Origin: Coriolopsis trogii | Taxonomy: Eukaryota; Basidiomycota; Agaricomycetes; Polyporales; Polyporaceae | Reading direction: 5' to 3' | NCBI GenBank assembly: GCA_020543525.1 | Contig: JAHYIO010000005.1 | Span: forward strand, 1,523,001 to 1,587,000 | DNA: 64,000 nt | Shown: positions 46,255 through 57,757 of the stretch, piece by piece | Layout: every line of letters starts with the position of its first letter | Position numbering within the stretch: position 1 is the first letter of the stretch | Made by a program: the position numbers and the translations under genes | The notes under the pieces: generated by a model | Seen by the model: the letters and a program-made list of their open reading frames with translations, nothing else | What the model was told of the DNA's origin: nothing | Database searches by the model: none

Positions 46255-47560
46255 TCATCGGTGTCGGAGGCCCAAGACGTCTGCGCCTAATGCTTCTACT
46301 TCCCGCTGGATAACCGCTGTGACCGCGCTTCTGACTTTTGCTACCTCGGCCGATGTCGTCGACTCGTTCCTCTCGGCGGACGCAGACACTGGAGTGCCTA
46401 GCCATCCTTGCGCTGCCTTCATGCCACTGTATTCTTCCTGCTGAGGGCGGTCCGGATCCGCTATCCCCCCTGCAGTGCTTCGCGAAGCGTCTGGTATTCG
46501 CCTCTCCCGGACGAGTGTCGCAAGGGTGTCCCGTATGTCTCTTGCAGGCACTGGTTTTCCGAAGGTGACGCTCAGCGCGACGCCTGGTCTTGGGAAGAAC
46601 TTGAACGGCGTCGGGCGACCTTCGGGCATGAGCTTGTCGAAGCCTATAGTGGACGTGGGATCAGTTTACCATACTCTCTCCTCAGGCAGTGCGGCAGAAG
46701 AGTCGCACCAGTTAACCACATCGGGATAATGACGGGAGGTTTCTGGGCTTCCATCATGATTCGGCCACTATGGAAGAATGTAAGCCCAGGTCGTTGAACG
46801 GCGCTGAGCAGGATTGTGCACGCACATCCCCCACTTGAACCTGAGCAAACGACCAGCCTCAGAGTGTGTGATGTCACTGGAGTTCTGGTTGACTTTGCCC
46901 TCTCCGAATAGGTGAATCTAGTACCCCTCGTTATCAGATTTATAATCCCTCGATAAGAGGTGCATGACACTCACCCACTCTCCTCTGTTCAACTTCTCGA
47001 TGGCGTCGTCTATGGCAGGCTGGAATATGCCTTTTCCGCGGAAGGTCTCGATGACTTGTCCGTAACGGAAGAACATCGAGAAAATACTATCTGGCATGCG
47101 TGAGCATCGTGCGCACAATGAGTACACAATACACATGAACAGACAAATGATGAAGCAAAGTGAACGTACGGATTTGTGAACATGATGTCCGACGCTCCCA
47201 ACGTCCAGCGCGTCATGCGCGAGTTGCGGTAGAAACGAGCAGGGAGCACGCCCCAGACGACGGGGTCATCCAGCCTATGCGTCCTCTCAGACATCCGAAC
47301 AATGAAAACGTGATAGAGAGCTCACGTCGAGATATGGTTGGCCACTAAGGACGAACGTTACAGCGCACCCATGAAGGTACTCACGAATTTGTGTACTCAC
47401 TTGTTACGACCCCTCGCCCGCGATTCCTCTCGTCATCCTCCAAAGCTTGGATCAGATTGTCCAGCCCTTTCACGGTTACCGAAGAACAGAAGCCTATATT
47501 CAATAACGCCTTGCTGAAGAGGCCGACCGTGCTCACAGTCACTTTGGACAGGAGACCCAT
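46255..47560 (-). CDS. TAZ1: Tafazzin, cardiolipin transacylase
   Basis: Moves acyl chains between phospholipids and lysophospholipids to mature cardiolipin at mitochondrial membranes. Seven exons (47560-47401, 47344-47326, 47274-47170, 47086-46975, 46917-46826, 46767-46709, 46643-46255) join in frame to 311 aa. Exon 2 is only 19 nt and carries the acyltransferase histidine: ANHISTLDD is the HX4D motif. DPVVWGVLPARFYRNSRMTR, WTLGASDIMFTNP, VIETFRGKGIFQPAIDDAIE and the FGEGKVNQ substrate motif are family signatures. The C-terminal 100 residues are a Ser/Arg-rich, helical tail. The start MGLLSKVTVSTVGLFSKAL begins the membrane-associating region. The gene looks intact. Confidence 0.9.
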
Positions 47561-48491
47561 GAGTTGCAGAACTGAGAGCAATACGTGAGAGCCTGATTGA
47601 TCCTCAGAAGTACAGCCAGGAATCACGCCGAATTCAGACGAGTAGCTGAGTACAAGCGAGTGTTACTGTTATGTAGGTGGGAGGAGTTGGCGAGAGAAAT
47701 AAAAAGTACATTTCATTGTCAATGTCAACGACTGAGCCCGACGCGCGCTCCGGCGGCAAGGCGCCGTCCGTCGCTGCGTGTTGCAGCGCCCCCAGGCTTG
47801 TTCCCGTCCTGCTCCTCAGCTTGGTCACCCCTCATCATCCTTACGCTCGCTACTGCTGGGGCCAAACTTGTGCACTCGACCTTTTGGCTGTCATACTGAG
47901 CCCTGCGCGCATTCAGAGGAGACGTACGGAGGCATTCAGGTGGACGTTATATTGACCATTTGCTGAGGTGTGTACCGGTCTCTCATCCGCTGCCCCACGA
48001 CATTCCATGGATTCTTCTTTCGCGAGGGGATATGCCAGTGATAGTGCTGGTTACTATGCCATGATTATTTGGAGGGAGGTCTACGTTGTGGCAAGCATTT
48101 AAAATTGCCATGTCCGTGCTCGCCACATTGACCGTTCTTCCCAATACGGGACGCCATCTCAGCATCGAACCTTTATCCTCTTTCTTCATTCCTGCCAACC
48201 ATGTGAGGGCCCTGTCGCGGTTTATCTCCCAATGTTGGTCCATTCCCTGCCGTCTATTGTAGCCGACTTCCTTGTGTTTGCGCTAGGAAGTGGGAAGTAC
48301 GTGCATACACGGAGATGTCTATATTGTACAAAGTATTGCTGTATAGCGGCCTGGTCCAGGTCGAGGCTGAGAGGTCTCATCCAGTCATGGATCCAACGTT
48401 GTTCACAGGCTATATTCCTTCGCGATACTCCCGGCAAATCATTCTATAGGGTCCCAGAAACAAGCATGCTGACCATTTACCAGGTTCCATC
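47561..48491. other. Intergenic between divergent tafazzin and AUR1
   Basis: A shared promoter region of about 930 bp. No genes or clear TATA boxes recognised. Confidence 0.4.
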
Positions 48492-49889
48492 ATGTCAGTT
48501 CGTATGGCTTTGAGCCAGCCTCTCAAACGAGTGGGTGCGGCATTGATTGCAGCCGTCGGGCGGATGGACAAATCCTTGTCTCCCAGTGACACCATCAACC
48601 GTATACGTCAACATCAATTCACGCTCGCCGACTCCGCATACCTCTTCCACATCTCTCTCGCCACCTTTTGGATAGCCATCCTGGGAGTGCCTCTGATAAT
48701 CAAATTGATGATACCCATACTCTACATCACCGCGCTGCTCATTCCCCTCACATCGCAATTCTTCTTCCCCGCGCGTCCAATATTACTCTACCTGCTCAGC
48801 TTCTTCGCGTCAAAGTACATCCCGTTGGAGTATCGTCCCACCCCTTCTGTCGTCCTCCTCCCAACCCTCGAATCCGTGCTATACGGCGCGAACGTTTCCG
48901 ACATCCTCACACGATTCACCCATCCTATCCTGGACATCATTGCATGGGTGCCGTACGGTGTTGGCCACTATGTCGGCCCCTTCGTTGTCGCTGCCTTCCT
49001 GTGGCTCTTCAGGCCAAAGGAGGCCCTCCACTTCTACGCACGGGCATTTGGCTACATGAACTTGACAGGCGTGCTCATCCAGCTCGTCTTCCCATGCGCA
49101 GCGCCATGGTACGAGCTCATCTACGGGCTTACGCCAGCCGACTACTCCATCCGAGGCTCACCGGGCGGTCTTGCACGGATCGATCGACTCTTCCACTCCA
49201 ACGGATACACGACCGCGTTCTCGAATTCCCCCCTCGTCTTCGGAGCGTTCCCGTCCCTCCACGCCGGATCAGCGACGATGAACGCGCTCTTCGTCTCTCA
49301 CTTCTTCCCGGCCACGACGAAGTGGATATTCGGCTACGCTGCTGTGCTGTATTGGGCAACGATGTACCTCACGCACCATTACCTCGTGGACGTCGTCGGC
49401 GGCTCCTGTCTCGCCGTCGCCTTCTTCTACCTCATGATGCCGGAAGAGCTCAAGAGTACCGCAGCGGCGACCTCTCCTCCCGGCGGCCTCGGCGCGGCGT
49501 CCTACCGCTCCAAGTACGACATGTACGACCTTGAAGAGCCTCGAGGGCGGGGGCGCAGCGGACGCGGGAACGGGGCGATCATGCGAGACGCGGAGGCGTA
49601 CGATCTCGAGGAGCTCTCGGACCGGGAGTCAGACTCGGAAATGGACATCACGTATCGCTCGCCCGTGGTGCCGGACGTGCCCTCGTCGGCGGTGCCGCTC
49701 GTGAAGGCGGGCGGGCGGGTGTCCCCATCGAAGAAGAACCACCGGCATACGGCGAGCATCGCGAGTCTGATCCGGTCGGAGGATAGGGGCGAGGAGGGAT
49801 GGAGTCCGATTGGGGGCTCGTTTGCGTTCCCGCCGACGCCGACGAGGGCGCAGGCGTTTGAGGAGGGTAAGGGGCCACGGGCCTCATAG
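48492..49889 (+). CDS. AUR1: Inositol phosphorylceramide synthase catalytic subunit
   Basis: Transfers phosphoinositol from phosphatidylinositol to ceramide in the Golgi, the entry step to fungal complex sphingolipids. It is intronless as read, 465 aa from the ATG at 48492. Several hydrophobic spans lie between residues 55 and 320. The PAP2-like catalytic motifs are present: SLHAG at about 255-259 within GAFPSLHAGSATMN, and His/Asp in THHYLVDVVGG at about 294-304. PADYSIRGSPGGLARIDRLF is an AUR1 signature. The C-terminal 140 residues are a charged, Ser/Arg-rich cytosolic tail (YDLEEPRGRGRSGRGNG) likely open to phosphorylation. This is the family hit by aureobasidin A. Intact. Confidence 0.9.
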   Translation: MSVRMALSQPLKRVGAALIAAVGRMDKSLSPSDTINRIRQHQFTLADSAYLFHISLATFWIAILGVPLIIKLMIPILYITALLIPLTSQFFFPARPILLYLLSFFASKYIPLEYRPTPSVVLLPTLESVLYGANVSDILTRFTHPILDIIAWVPYGVGHYVGPFVVAAFLWLFRPKEALHFYARAFGYMNLTGVLIQLVFPCAAPWYELIYGLTPADYSIRGSPGGLARIDRLFHSNGYTTAFSNSPLVFGAFPSLHAGSATMNALFVSHFFPATTKWIFGYAAVLYWATMYLTHHYLVDVVGGSCLAVAFFYLMMPEELKSTAAATSPPGGLGAASYRSKYDMYDLEEPRGRGRSGRGNGAIMRDAEAYDLEELSDRESDSEMDITYRSPVVPDVPSSAVPLVKAGGRVSPSKKNHRHTASIASLIRSEDRGEEGWSPIGGSFAFPPTPTRAQAFEEGKGPRAS

Positions 49890-51303
49890 GACGGGTTGGA
49901 TGGTAGAGCGGGCGGGGGGTGTCGTGCGTGTTTGGTGCGTAGCTGTGCGCGTCCGTTTTTGTACATTCTTTTGGTTAGCTCCTTGGAAGAAAACGTTCGT
50001 TGCCGCCATCTTGGCACCTTTGAGGCGTGATGCAGATTGCATTGTGCGCAGAGATGCTGCCTGAGGTAGGTGCTGGCACTCAAGGGGGGTACACTTCACA
50101 CAACCTACCACCAAAGAGGCTCGACGCTTCTCGGACGAATTACCAATCACAGTAACGAGGTTAGTGCCCAAAGTCATGTCGCCTCATTACCAGAGTAAAC
50201 ATTCCGCAGCTATGGCGATGCCAACATGAGCTCATCGGCGCGATCAGAGGACGGCTCGCCTCCATCGTGCGTTGCCTCCCAAACATCCATGCCTGCAATC
50301 CCTTATACAACTCCGGGCCGTCCCACTTCTCGTCGTCATCCGCAATCGCTTCCTCTGCGCTCTCCTTCTCTGGGCCTTCATGGGCTGCATCACGACAGGA
50401 GGCTGAATCCTGAGGTGCCAGTGACGGCTCAGCCGCAGCACGATATCTGGATGGCATCCCTTCCACTGGATGCGACACCTCCTCTACACCGGCCCGGGCC
50501 CGTCGAGGCTGGGAAAGTGCTGCAGGAGGAACGTGCGATCCTTGCCGCTGCATCCACTATTTCTAACTTGAGGCCTCCCCAACAAATCAAACAACCGTCG
50601 CACCCACGCGGTTGGATATTCCTGCGCGTGTCTACGTTCAGCTTGAAGCATCCGAGATCCCGACTCTATTCGATCTCGTCCAACTGCCTTAACGTCAACC
50701 ACGTACCCAATTGATCTTGTGATAGTATCCCGAACCTACAACTTGAGCCGGTGTCGCTGCACCAAGTACATGGGCGTACTCCAGGATCGTCACATCGGCG
50801 GAAGCGCCGGGGGTTACAACGCAGTGAGGGTGATCTATCTTCGACTTGAGCTCTATCCTCAACCTTCCTGCGCTAGGTCGTATGTAGGGATGAGGAAGGC
50901 TTTGGGCTGCCGCGCATTTTGCCAGAGGATTTCTCTGTGTACGCCGCTTCTTGTTACAGGACACGGAGCAGGCTGGCAGTGGCTAGGCTCCGAGTCGTTA
51001 ACTTGGAGTTGCGGTTTTTAGTCGAGGTCTTCTGGGCCTGCAACGTCTCAATTCACATCGAAACGGGAATAGTACTCGGGAGAGGTATCTTCAGCAGTCT
51101 CGTTGGTAGTTTTTCGCCGCCGAGGGCTAAAACACGATACTAGTCCATGAATGTGGTCGTAACAAAGGAGCAGAGAGATGGTATTGACGCCCAACACCTC
51201 TCGAACCTAGCACAGGGTCACACCGCACCAGGGTGTGACTCACTGCCGTTGGGAAATCAGAAACGGTTGCCTCTCAATCTCCTCTTGTCCCCTCATATTC
51301 ACC
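49890..51303. other. Intergenic with weak minus-strand coding character
   Basis: On the minus strand between about 50964 and 50161 some frames look coding (AGRLRIELKSKIDHPH, VGRDRIESGSRMLQAERRHA, ADDDEKWDGPELYKGLQAWM), but I could not build start, splice and stop into one gene. A small hypothetical gene is possible. Confidence 0.3.
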
Positions 51304-52167
51304 ATGAAAATCTCTGCATCGCTCGGTCTGCTCACAGATCTGAGGTACGCAATTCAGGCCGCGTTGCTGCCTACCGTTCGCGCGATCTTCCATTCTCCCT
51401 TTCTGCTCTTCCGTCCTCATGAAGTCTCCCGGATATTCATGTCCCACGTCTGGAAGTTGTTCGGGAACGGCATCGACGAGAACTCTCGCCCAATGAAGGA
51501 AAGCCTCATCCCTGCGAACGCGTACGGAGTGGTGCTCGACATCGGCGCGGGTACGTAGCCCAACATTCTCCCCTGTACTGCCTTCTAACAGGCGTGGGCC
51601 TCACCGTTTCGTTCACACGCTTCTCGCACAGGCCACGGACACACCGTCCTATACCTCGACCCGACAAAAGTGACCAAATACGTCGCCCTCGAGCCCAACC
51701 TGCTCATGCACTCCGAGATTCGCGCACTCGCGGCCTCGAAAGGATTCACCGAGGACGCCGGCACTCTCCAAATCCTCCCTTACGGCGCCGAGCAGACGTC
51801 GCTCATCAACTCCGCCCTCGGGGGCCCGAACCGCGTCGACTCCATGATCGCTATCCTCACGATCTGTACCATTCCTGAGCCGGAGGCGACCCTCAAGAGC
51901 TTAGTGGAGGACGTGCTCCGCCCCGGGGGCACGTTCGTCTTCTACGAGCATGTGCTCAGTCACAGGGCAGATGTTGCGTGGTGGCAGCGGTTCTGGACGC
52001 CGATCTGGAAGCGCGCGTTTGATGGGTGCTGCTTGGACCGCCCGACACATGTGTGGATGGGTAAGATGGACGCTTGGAAGGAGAGCAGCGTGTGGGGAAA
52101 GGAAGGAGAGGAGGAGGAGCACTTGTTTTGGCATCAGGTTGGGCGGTTCGTGAAGAAGGATGCGTGA
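51304..52167 (+). CDS. METTL7-like SAM-dependent methyltransferase
   Basis: Two exons (51304-51550, 51632-52167) give 260 aa. A hydrophobic N-terminal helix (TDLRYAIQAALLPTVRAIF) precedes motif I, VVLDIGAGHG at residues 76-85, which is split by the intron. KYVALEPNLLMHSEIRALA follows (acidic SAM-ribose residue). ILTICTIPEPEATLKSL and the C-terminal FYEHVLSHRADVAWWQRFW with FDGCCLDRPTHVW match the METTL7/thiol-methyltransferase-like branch. It is probably membrane- or lipid-droplet-associated. The substrate is unknown; small thiols or lipids are candidates from the family. Intact. Confidence 0.82.
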
Positions 52168-53323
52168 TACATGAATCATGTATGGTATGAGAGCGCGTCC
52201 CGGGTGATGACCCAGTCGAGTCGGGGAACTGCTTGTATGACCCAGGCAGCGTCGGGAGGCGGAAACACGAAGGAACGCATGGTAATAACCACAGGCCGTA
52301 CTCTCCATACGCATCCAGTAAGATAATTTGAAGCTTCCAGGCAACTTCTTGTCCTCTGCTCGTGAGCGGTGGGTGTTCGTTGGTGCTCGTATACTAAGCG
52401 AGCGGTTGCATGGGCTGCGCATCTTGGTCGCAGTTCCGGTGAGACCGCTTATGTTCGGACCACTGTAACACCGCACGGGCGACTGGCGAGGCTTTGTTAT
52501 AAATGAGACCACGTTCACCAACTTCCCGACAGCAATACGGTCTCCGTTTTATCCCGGCCGACGAGTGAAAGTGGAGCTCACGATGTGACGCTATGTAGAA
52601 CCTGACAAGCAGCAGGCTGTGCAGGCGTCGCCCGGTCTCATATTTAGAATGGCAAGAAGCCGAGCAGTTGATGAACGTCGCCTACGCTTGCAAGGAGTCC
52701 GGCGAGAAGATGAACGCGAGTACTGTGCACAGTGCGGTGCGGTGCGGCGTGCGTCAGCTCAAGTTCAGGATGTCAGTGGGTTAGCCTTAACAACATGCAG
52801 CCCGATCCAGCTCATATCAAGTCAATGGCGGGGGCGGATGGTGATGAGCATAGCAAAGTCCGACTAGTTGAAGCTGACAGTTGACGTTGACGTTGAGGAC
52901 CAAATATGGAGAGTCGGAACAGTGGTGGCGCGCGCGGTGTGAGGCGCCGTTGGGCGCTTCGCTTACGCCCTTTCTCCATATCGCGATCCATATGTGTTCT
53001 GAGTCTAACCGTGTCTTGCCCGCATTCCGCGCTGCTTATCGAGCGATCTATGAACATGTCTGGCATCTGCGTGGTCTGAGCATCTGTACAAATACTCGAC
53101 TGGCCTAAGGATGGACCTACCCGTCCGAATTCATTCAAACGTTTGAATCTGTTGACAGCGACGTCTTGGTCTTGGCACGCATCAACGAGGCTATTAGATC
53201 TCGCATTATATCCACGCGTCCGGTACGTCAACTCTTCCTTCTCCCTCCTCGTCACCCTCATCATCCTCGTCGCCCTCGTCCTCGTCACTGTTTCCTACTT
53301 ATCCTAACCCATCGTCCTCCGCC
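52168..53323. other. Intergenic, no gene recognised
   Basis: Upstream region of the first CAX gene. Open frames lack motifs. Confidence 0.4.
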
Positions 53324-56300
53324 ATGTCCTCGGAGGGCACAATCGCAGAGAAGGCTAACGTCCAGCCCCCCAGAGTCATGACTGACGAGGAACGCGGGTA
53401 TGCATGGGGACAAGTGCCCTCGGAATCAAGCCACTTACGAGCTGCATACAGTCCTGTTCACCCAGAAGATGGCCACGATCCTGAACATGGCGCCCCGGGC
53501 CCCCACCACACTCAGGCGCACTACTACACCGCTGCGTATGGGTATGCAACAGACCGCATGCACGCGTTCTGGTACCGGTTCAATGGAAAAGGTCGGAGGC
53601 CGATAGGATGGGCGGAGAGCTTGCGAAACATCGTCATGTCTTCATGTGAGTGCATACACGTCTCACGTCGTGGCCATGTCCTTGACGCTCTCGTTAGGGC
53701 TCAATGTATTGTTCATCATGGTCCCTCTCTCTTGGATATCCCACTTCGTCAAATGGTCCAGTGATGCCACTTTCGTTTGTAAGTGTTATGTGATCTCTGT
53801 ATGTATGCGTCACCTGAAGTGCGCCAGTGTCGTTCCTTGCTGTCATCCCCCTCGAGGGCATGTTTGACTGGGGAGGAGAACAAATGGCCATATACCTCGG
53901 CAAGGATCTCGGGGACCTACTCGTCGTCACGTTGAACAAGTGAGTATATGCCTGAAAGCGTGGTCATGTCGTCCGAGCACTGACTCTGCGACAAAGTGCC
54001 GTCGAAGCCGTTTTGGCCATCATTCTGCTCCTTAAATGCGAGTGAGTGACCCTCCTGCACCTCTCACGACGGGCCCAGCGCCGTATCCTATGCAGGGAAT
54101 TGCCCGGGCCAAAAGCGATGGAAAGCTATCCTGGCATGCACGTTCACGTCCTTTTCCCCGGGAAAGAACGGGGAGAGATGAGTAACGCCGCAAAACATTT
54201 GACTTTTCCCTGGCAAATGGCAGGGAAAGTCAATGAGAATCATCGAGTTTCCTGCCTCGATAATAGCGGGAAAGTGGTGGAATCAGATAGATTCCTGTGG
54301 CATTTCTCCCGCCATTTTCCTGCATGGGACATGACGTTTTGCCCGTCGTGTCTCTGCATCACTGACTCGCATGTCAAGGCTCCGTCTACTTCAAGCAACA
54401 GTCGTAGGTCAGTGCGTTTTAGTATCACATAGGGCATGGCATGGGTCGGGTGCGGGCGTTCTGAGAGAGACACGAACCGTACCCGTGCAAGTCTGTGGGG
54501 CTGCTCAGTTCGTTCGCCCGTTCGTTCGTCTGCTCGAAAGTTGTTGAGCCGTCGAGTCGTGTCGCTGATGTCAAGCTAGGCCATTGCCTATGGCTAGACT
54601 GTGGCAGAGGCTGTCATTGGCTCAGTGGGAATTCCCATAAACTAACGTCTCATGTCATCAATGACGACTTGAGCGGACGAACGAATTGACGAACGAAGAG
54701 CCCCTGTGTCTTTGAGCTACAGGTTGGGGTCAGTACGAGTGGACGGATGCAAGCATGCACAAAGACGCAGTACGCAGGTCCAGTGCTTTGACAGGATGCG
54801 GAACGCCATCTTGTCCATCGATACTGCGAGTGTGTATTACGCCACTCGAAACCATTGCGTTGCTCTGCTATATGGCAACAGAGAGGCTTTCGCAGGTACA
54901 GTTCTTCGGTTACCTTCGCATCGATCCGTACCCGTCGCAGGTTTACCCGATTTGTGCCATGCCCTACTATCACAGCAGAGTGAATCTCATTCCATTCCAG
55001 GTGTGGTCATCCTACACCTATTGCTCATTCCTGGAGTCGCTTTCCTGGTTGGCGGTAGTCAAGTCCGCCACCAGACTCTGCACCCTCACTACACTGATCT
55101 CAACCACTCGCTCTTGATGATTGGGTACGCCGTATTTTCTTAACGCCGCTGATATTATACTGACAGCAATTAAAGCGTTTTGGCAACTCTTCTCCCTACT
55201 GCCTTCTTCGCTGCGCTCGACCGCGGTGCGGCGGCAGTGGCTGAAGGCAGCACTGAAGCAGCCTCCACCTTGGTGACCGATGACGTTCGGCACCAGATTC
55301 TACAGATTAGCCGTGGGTTGGCAGTGATTCTGCTGGTAATGTGAGTATCTTGACAGTCGTCTTGGTCCGTTACACTCACCGCCCGCATAAGTTATGTTGC
55401 ATCCCGCATTTACTTGCACAACCCGCCTGGAGAGAACAACGCGCTTACCGTGCCCCATGATGTGCCGGACGCGATCAAGCACGAAGAAGCCCATCTTGCT
55501 CAGGAAGAGGCCCACACGAATGCTTGGGTGTGTTTGATTGTACTTATTCTCACCATTGCCGCGATGGCTGTGACTGCCGAGTTCGTAAGTGCATCCCACT
55601 GTTTGCGTGATACAGGTGTTGACAAGCATGGGGAAATTAGCTGGTGGAGAGTATCGAGGGTGTCCGTGAGATCAGTGGAATTCAAGAAGAGTAAGTCCAC
55701 GACTCGATTCCTATGTATACCTATAACCGACCATGCGTGGCACTCCCTAGATGGTTCGGACTGATCCTACTTCCCTTCGTCTCGTTCTCCGCGGACGGAA
55801 CAGTCGCGATCGTCTTCTTCCTCGAGACCGTGTACGACCACGTGACGGGGAAGAAGATCCAGACGCCGTCGATGCTCGCGCGCGGCCGCGCGATCGACCT
55901 GAGCATCCAGTTCACGCTCTGGTGGATGCCGTTCCTCGTGCTCCTAGGCTGGTGGTCGTCGAAGCCCATGCACCTGCTCTTCGGTACGCGCTACGCCTGT
56001 CATGGACTTCGCCTAGCACTGACGGACTCCCGCGTTGATCGTGACGTCTGTCAGACTACTTCGAGGTTGCGCTCCTCCTCGGATCGTGCTTCCTGGTCAA
56101 CTATGTCACGGCGGACGCGAAGACGAACTGGGTGGAGGGCCTGATCATGGTCGCCTTCTACGTGATGATCGTGAGTGACTCGTTGCTGACTGGCATGCCG
56201 AGCGCTGAACGTCAGCGCGGTGTGCAGGCTTTGACAGCGTGGTTCTACCCCGGGCAGCCCGAGGTGGAGGCGATGCTGGCGTGCAAGACGACCGTCGCGG

Positions 56301-56380
56301 AGGCTCTTGCAGAGGGCGGAGAGGGCCACGGGGAAGCTGCGGCGGAACTTTTGCGCCGCATCGCTGCGCGCGCGCTCTGA
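53324..56380 (+). CDS. Vacuolar-type Ca2+/H+ exchanger, copy 1
   Basis: A CAX-family antiporter that would load Ca2+ into the vacuole against protons. It starts at the ATG at 53324 (MSSEGTIAEKANVQPPRVMT), with a long hydrophilic N-terminus before the first membrane span (LNVLFIMVPLSWISHFVKW). The first half of the inverted repeat has NNAVEAVLAIILLLKCE (c-1 region) and VVILHLLLIPGVAFLVGG. Then come VLATLLPTAFFAALDRGAA, WVCLIVLILTIAAMAVTAEF, the linker LILLPFVSFSADGTVAIVFF, and the second half with FLVNYVTADAKTNWVEGLIM and ALTAWFYPG. It ends at 56380. The intron after KCE is about 750 nt instead of about 55 and contains two repeats (54080-54330, 54508-54698). The small exon after it is unclear. 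Copy 2 lies 1.4 kb downstream in tandem. Confidence 0.78.
54080..54330 (+). repeat. Dispersed repeat, copy in CAX intron
   Basis: Shares AACATTTGAC(T/C)TTTCCCTGG, then C(A/G)AATGGCAGGGAAAG, and later CTGTGGCATTTCTCCC with 60880-61320. GGGAAA/TTTCCC words recur throughout. It lies wholly inside a CAX intron. Confidence 0.65.
54508..54698. mobile_element. Short foldback element in CAX intron
   Basis: The left arm (about 54510-54540, TTCGTTCGCCCGTTCGTTCG) and the right arm (about 54664-54697) are imperfect inverted copies of roughly 32 bp around a spacer of about 120 bp. No coding capacity. Confidence 0.45.
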
Positions 56381-57757
56381 ACGGCAAAGGATCGTTGCGT
56401 CAGCATGGATACCATCGACCACTGACCAGGACTACTGACCATGGCTCGGGGACACGTATCAAGTAGGTGGGCTGCTGATACTTACATGGACAAGGTCGGA
56501 AGATACGGACGGAATGGACATCCCATTCGTATATGCTATGTTGTACATGCTATTGCTATTCTATCGCTCTCCGACTTTAGTGCTATATACCTGCCACAAC
56601 AGTTCGCTCATCAGTTGTGTTCCGTCTCGGATACATTGTAGATATGTGCATCTTTCCAAAATTTTGCTTCCTACTACATAGCATCGTATACGTTGGACAT
56701 GCCGTTGTTGATTGTATAAGGTATCTCTTTACCTTTGGTACACTAGGTGAGGTTTGCGAGTTTGTGAGTTTCTCGTCCGCTACGGTAAGTCGTTTTGCTA
56801 TTCTGTATGGAATTGTGGTATGGGATTGCTTGGTGCGTCTTCGAATTCATTGCAGCTTGTCCCATCATCTAATCCGGCTTAGAGACAGGCTCCCCTCCCT
56901 GCTTTTGTCCTGTCGGTTCATCGTGCCGCGCGACGTGCAGTATGATAAGTCGGAGGCGCGACGAATGGAAGATCTGTCACCGGAAATTGTGCGTGTTGGT
57001 GGACTCTTAGCGCAAGACAGCCTCACACGCTCCTCATGCTTGTTGTCCGTTCATGTTCCGGATGGCCCCCCTCTGTGAGTACTCTGCAATGCGTTGTCTG
57101 CACTACACCACAATTGCCATCCAATCCTCAGACCTCATTAGTAGTCTTCTAGGTATGGTGTTCTGTCGAAATGACATGGGGCCGACGCTTCCCATTGTCC
57201 ACCACGATGAGTGCTTCCATTCATGCTGCCTTCGATGTCGTTCATCTGCAGCCGATGTATCGCCTTCTTCGCCACCACGCTTCCAGATGCCGCTTCCGAG
57301 AGTATCTTGTGGGAAGAGGGCACATAGCACGCACCTACTGTCGATTGGTTTGTGCAAAGGAGTGATGTACAGCCGTCTCTGTGGAGGACGAGCGTCGTTG
57401 TTTCCGCTAGCTCACTATCACTCGAGATTGCTCACAGATCTCCCTTTCCGGTATCACTCGTATCCTGTCACCAACGCGTACACGGCGTCGCTGCGTCATG
57501 GCACTGCGCTGGAGCCAGAGTTCGTTATATCGCTCTGTTAGCATGCTACGGAGAAAAGCGAGGAGCCTGCTCTTGCACTGGTACGACCACCCAAGCCTAC
57601 GCTACTACAGATGACGGATCTCGACGGCGCGCCGAAGGACATCGAACAGGGCTGCCGCTGCTGCTGGTGAGCGACCTGCGGTGTAATGTCATGACCACCC
57701 GCCAGCTGACCGGTCGAGAACACATACAGTGACCACACATGTGGGCCTAAAGCCGCC
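56381..57757. other. Spacer between the tandem CAX genes
   Basis: No gene recognised. A first exon for copy 2 may hide here; MTDLDGAPKDIEQGCRCC from the ATG at about 57611, with a GTGAGC donor, is one weak candidate. Confidence 0.35.

Noticed and set aside
48668..49534. 288-codon plus-strand ORF inside AUR1
   Set aside because: An Arg/His/Pro-rich shadow frame of the AUR1 coding region.
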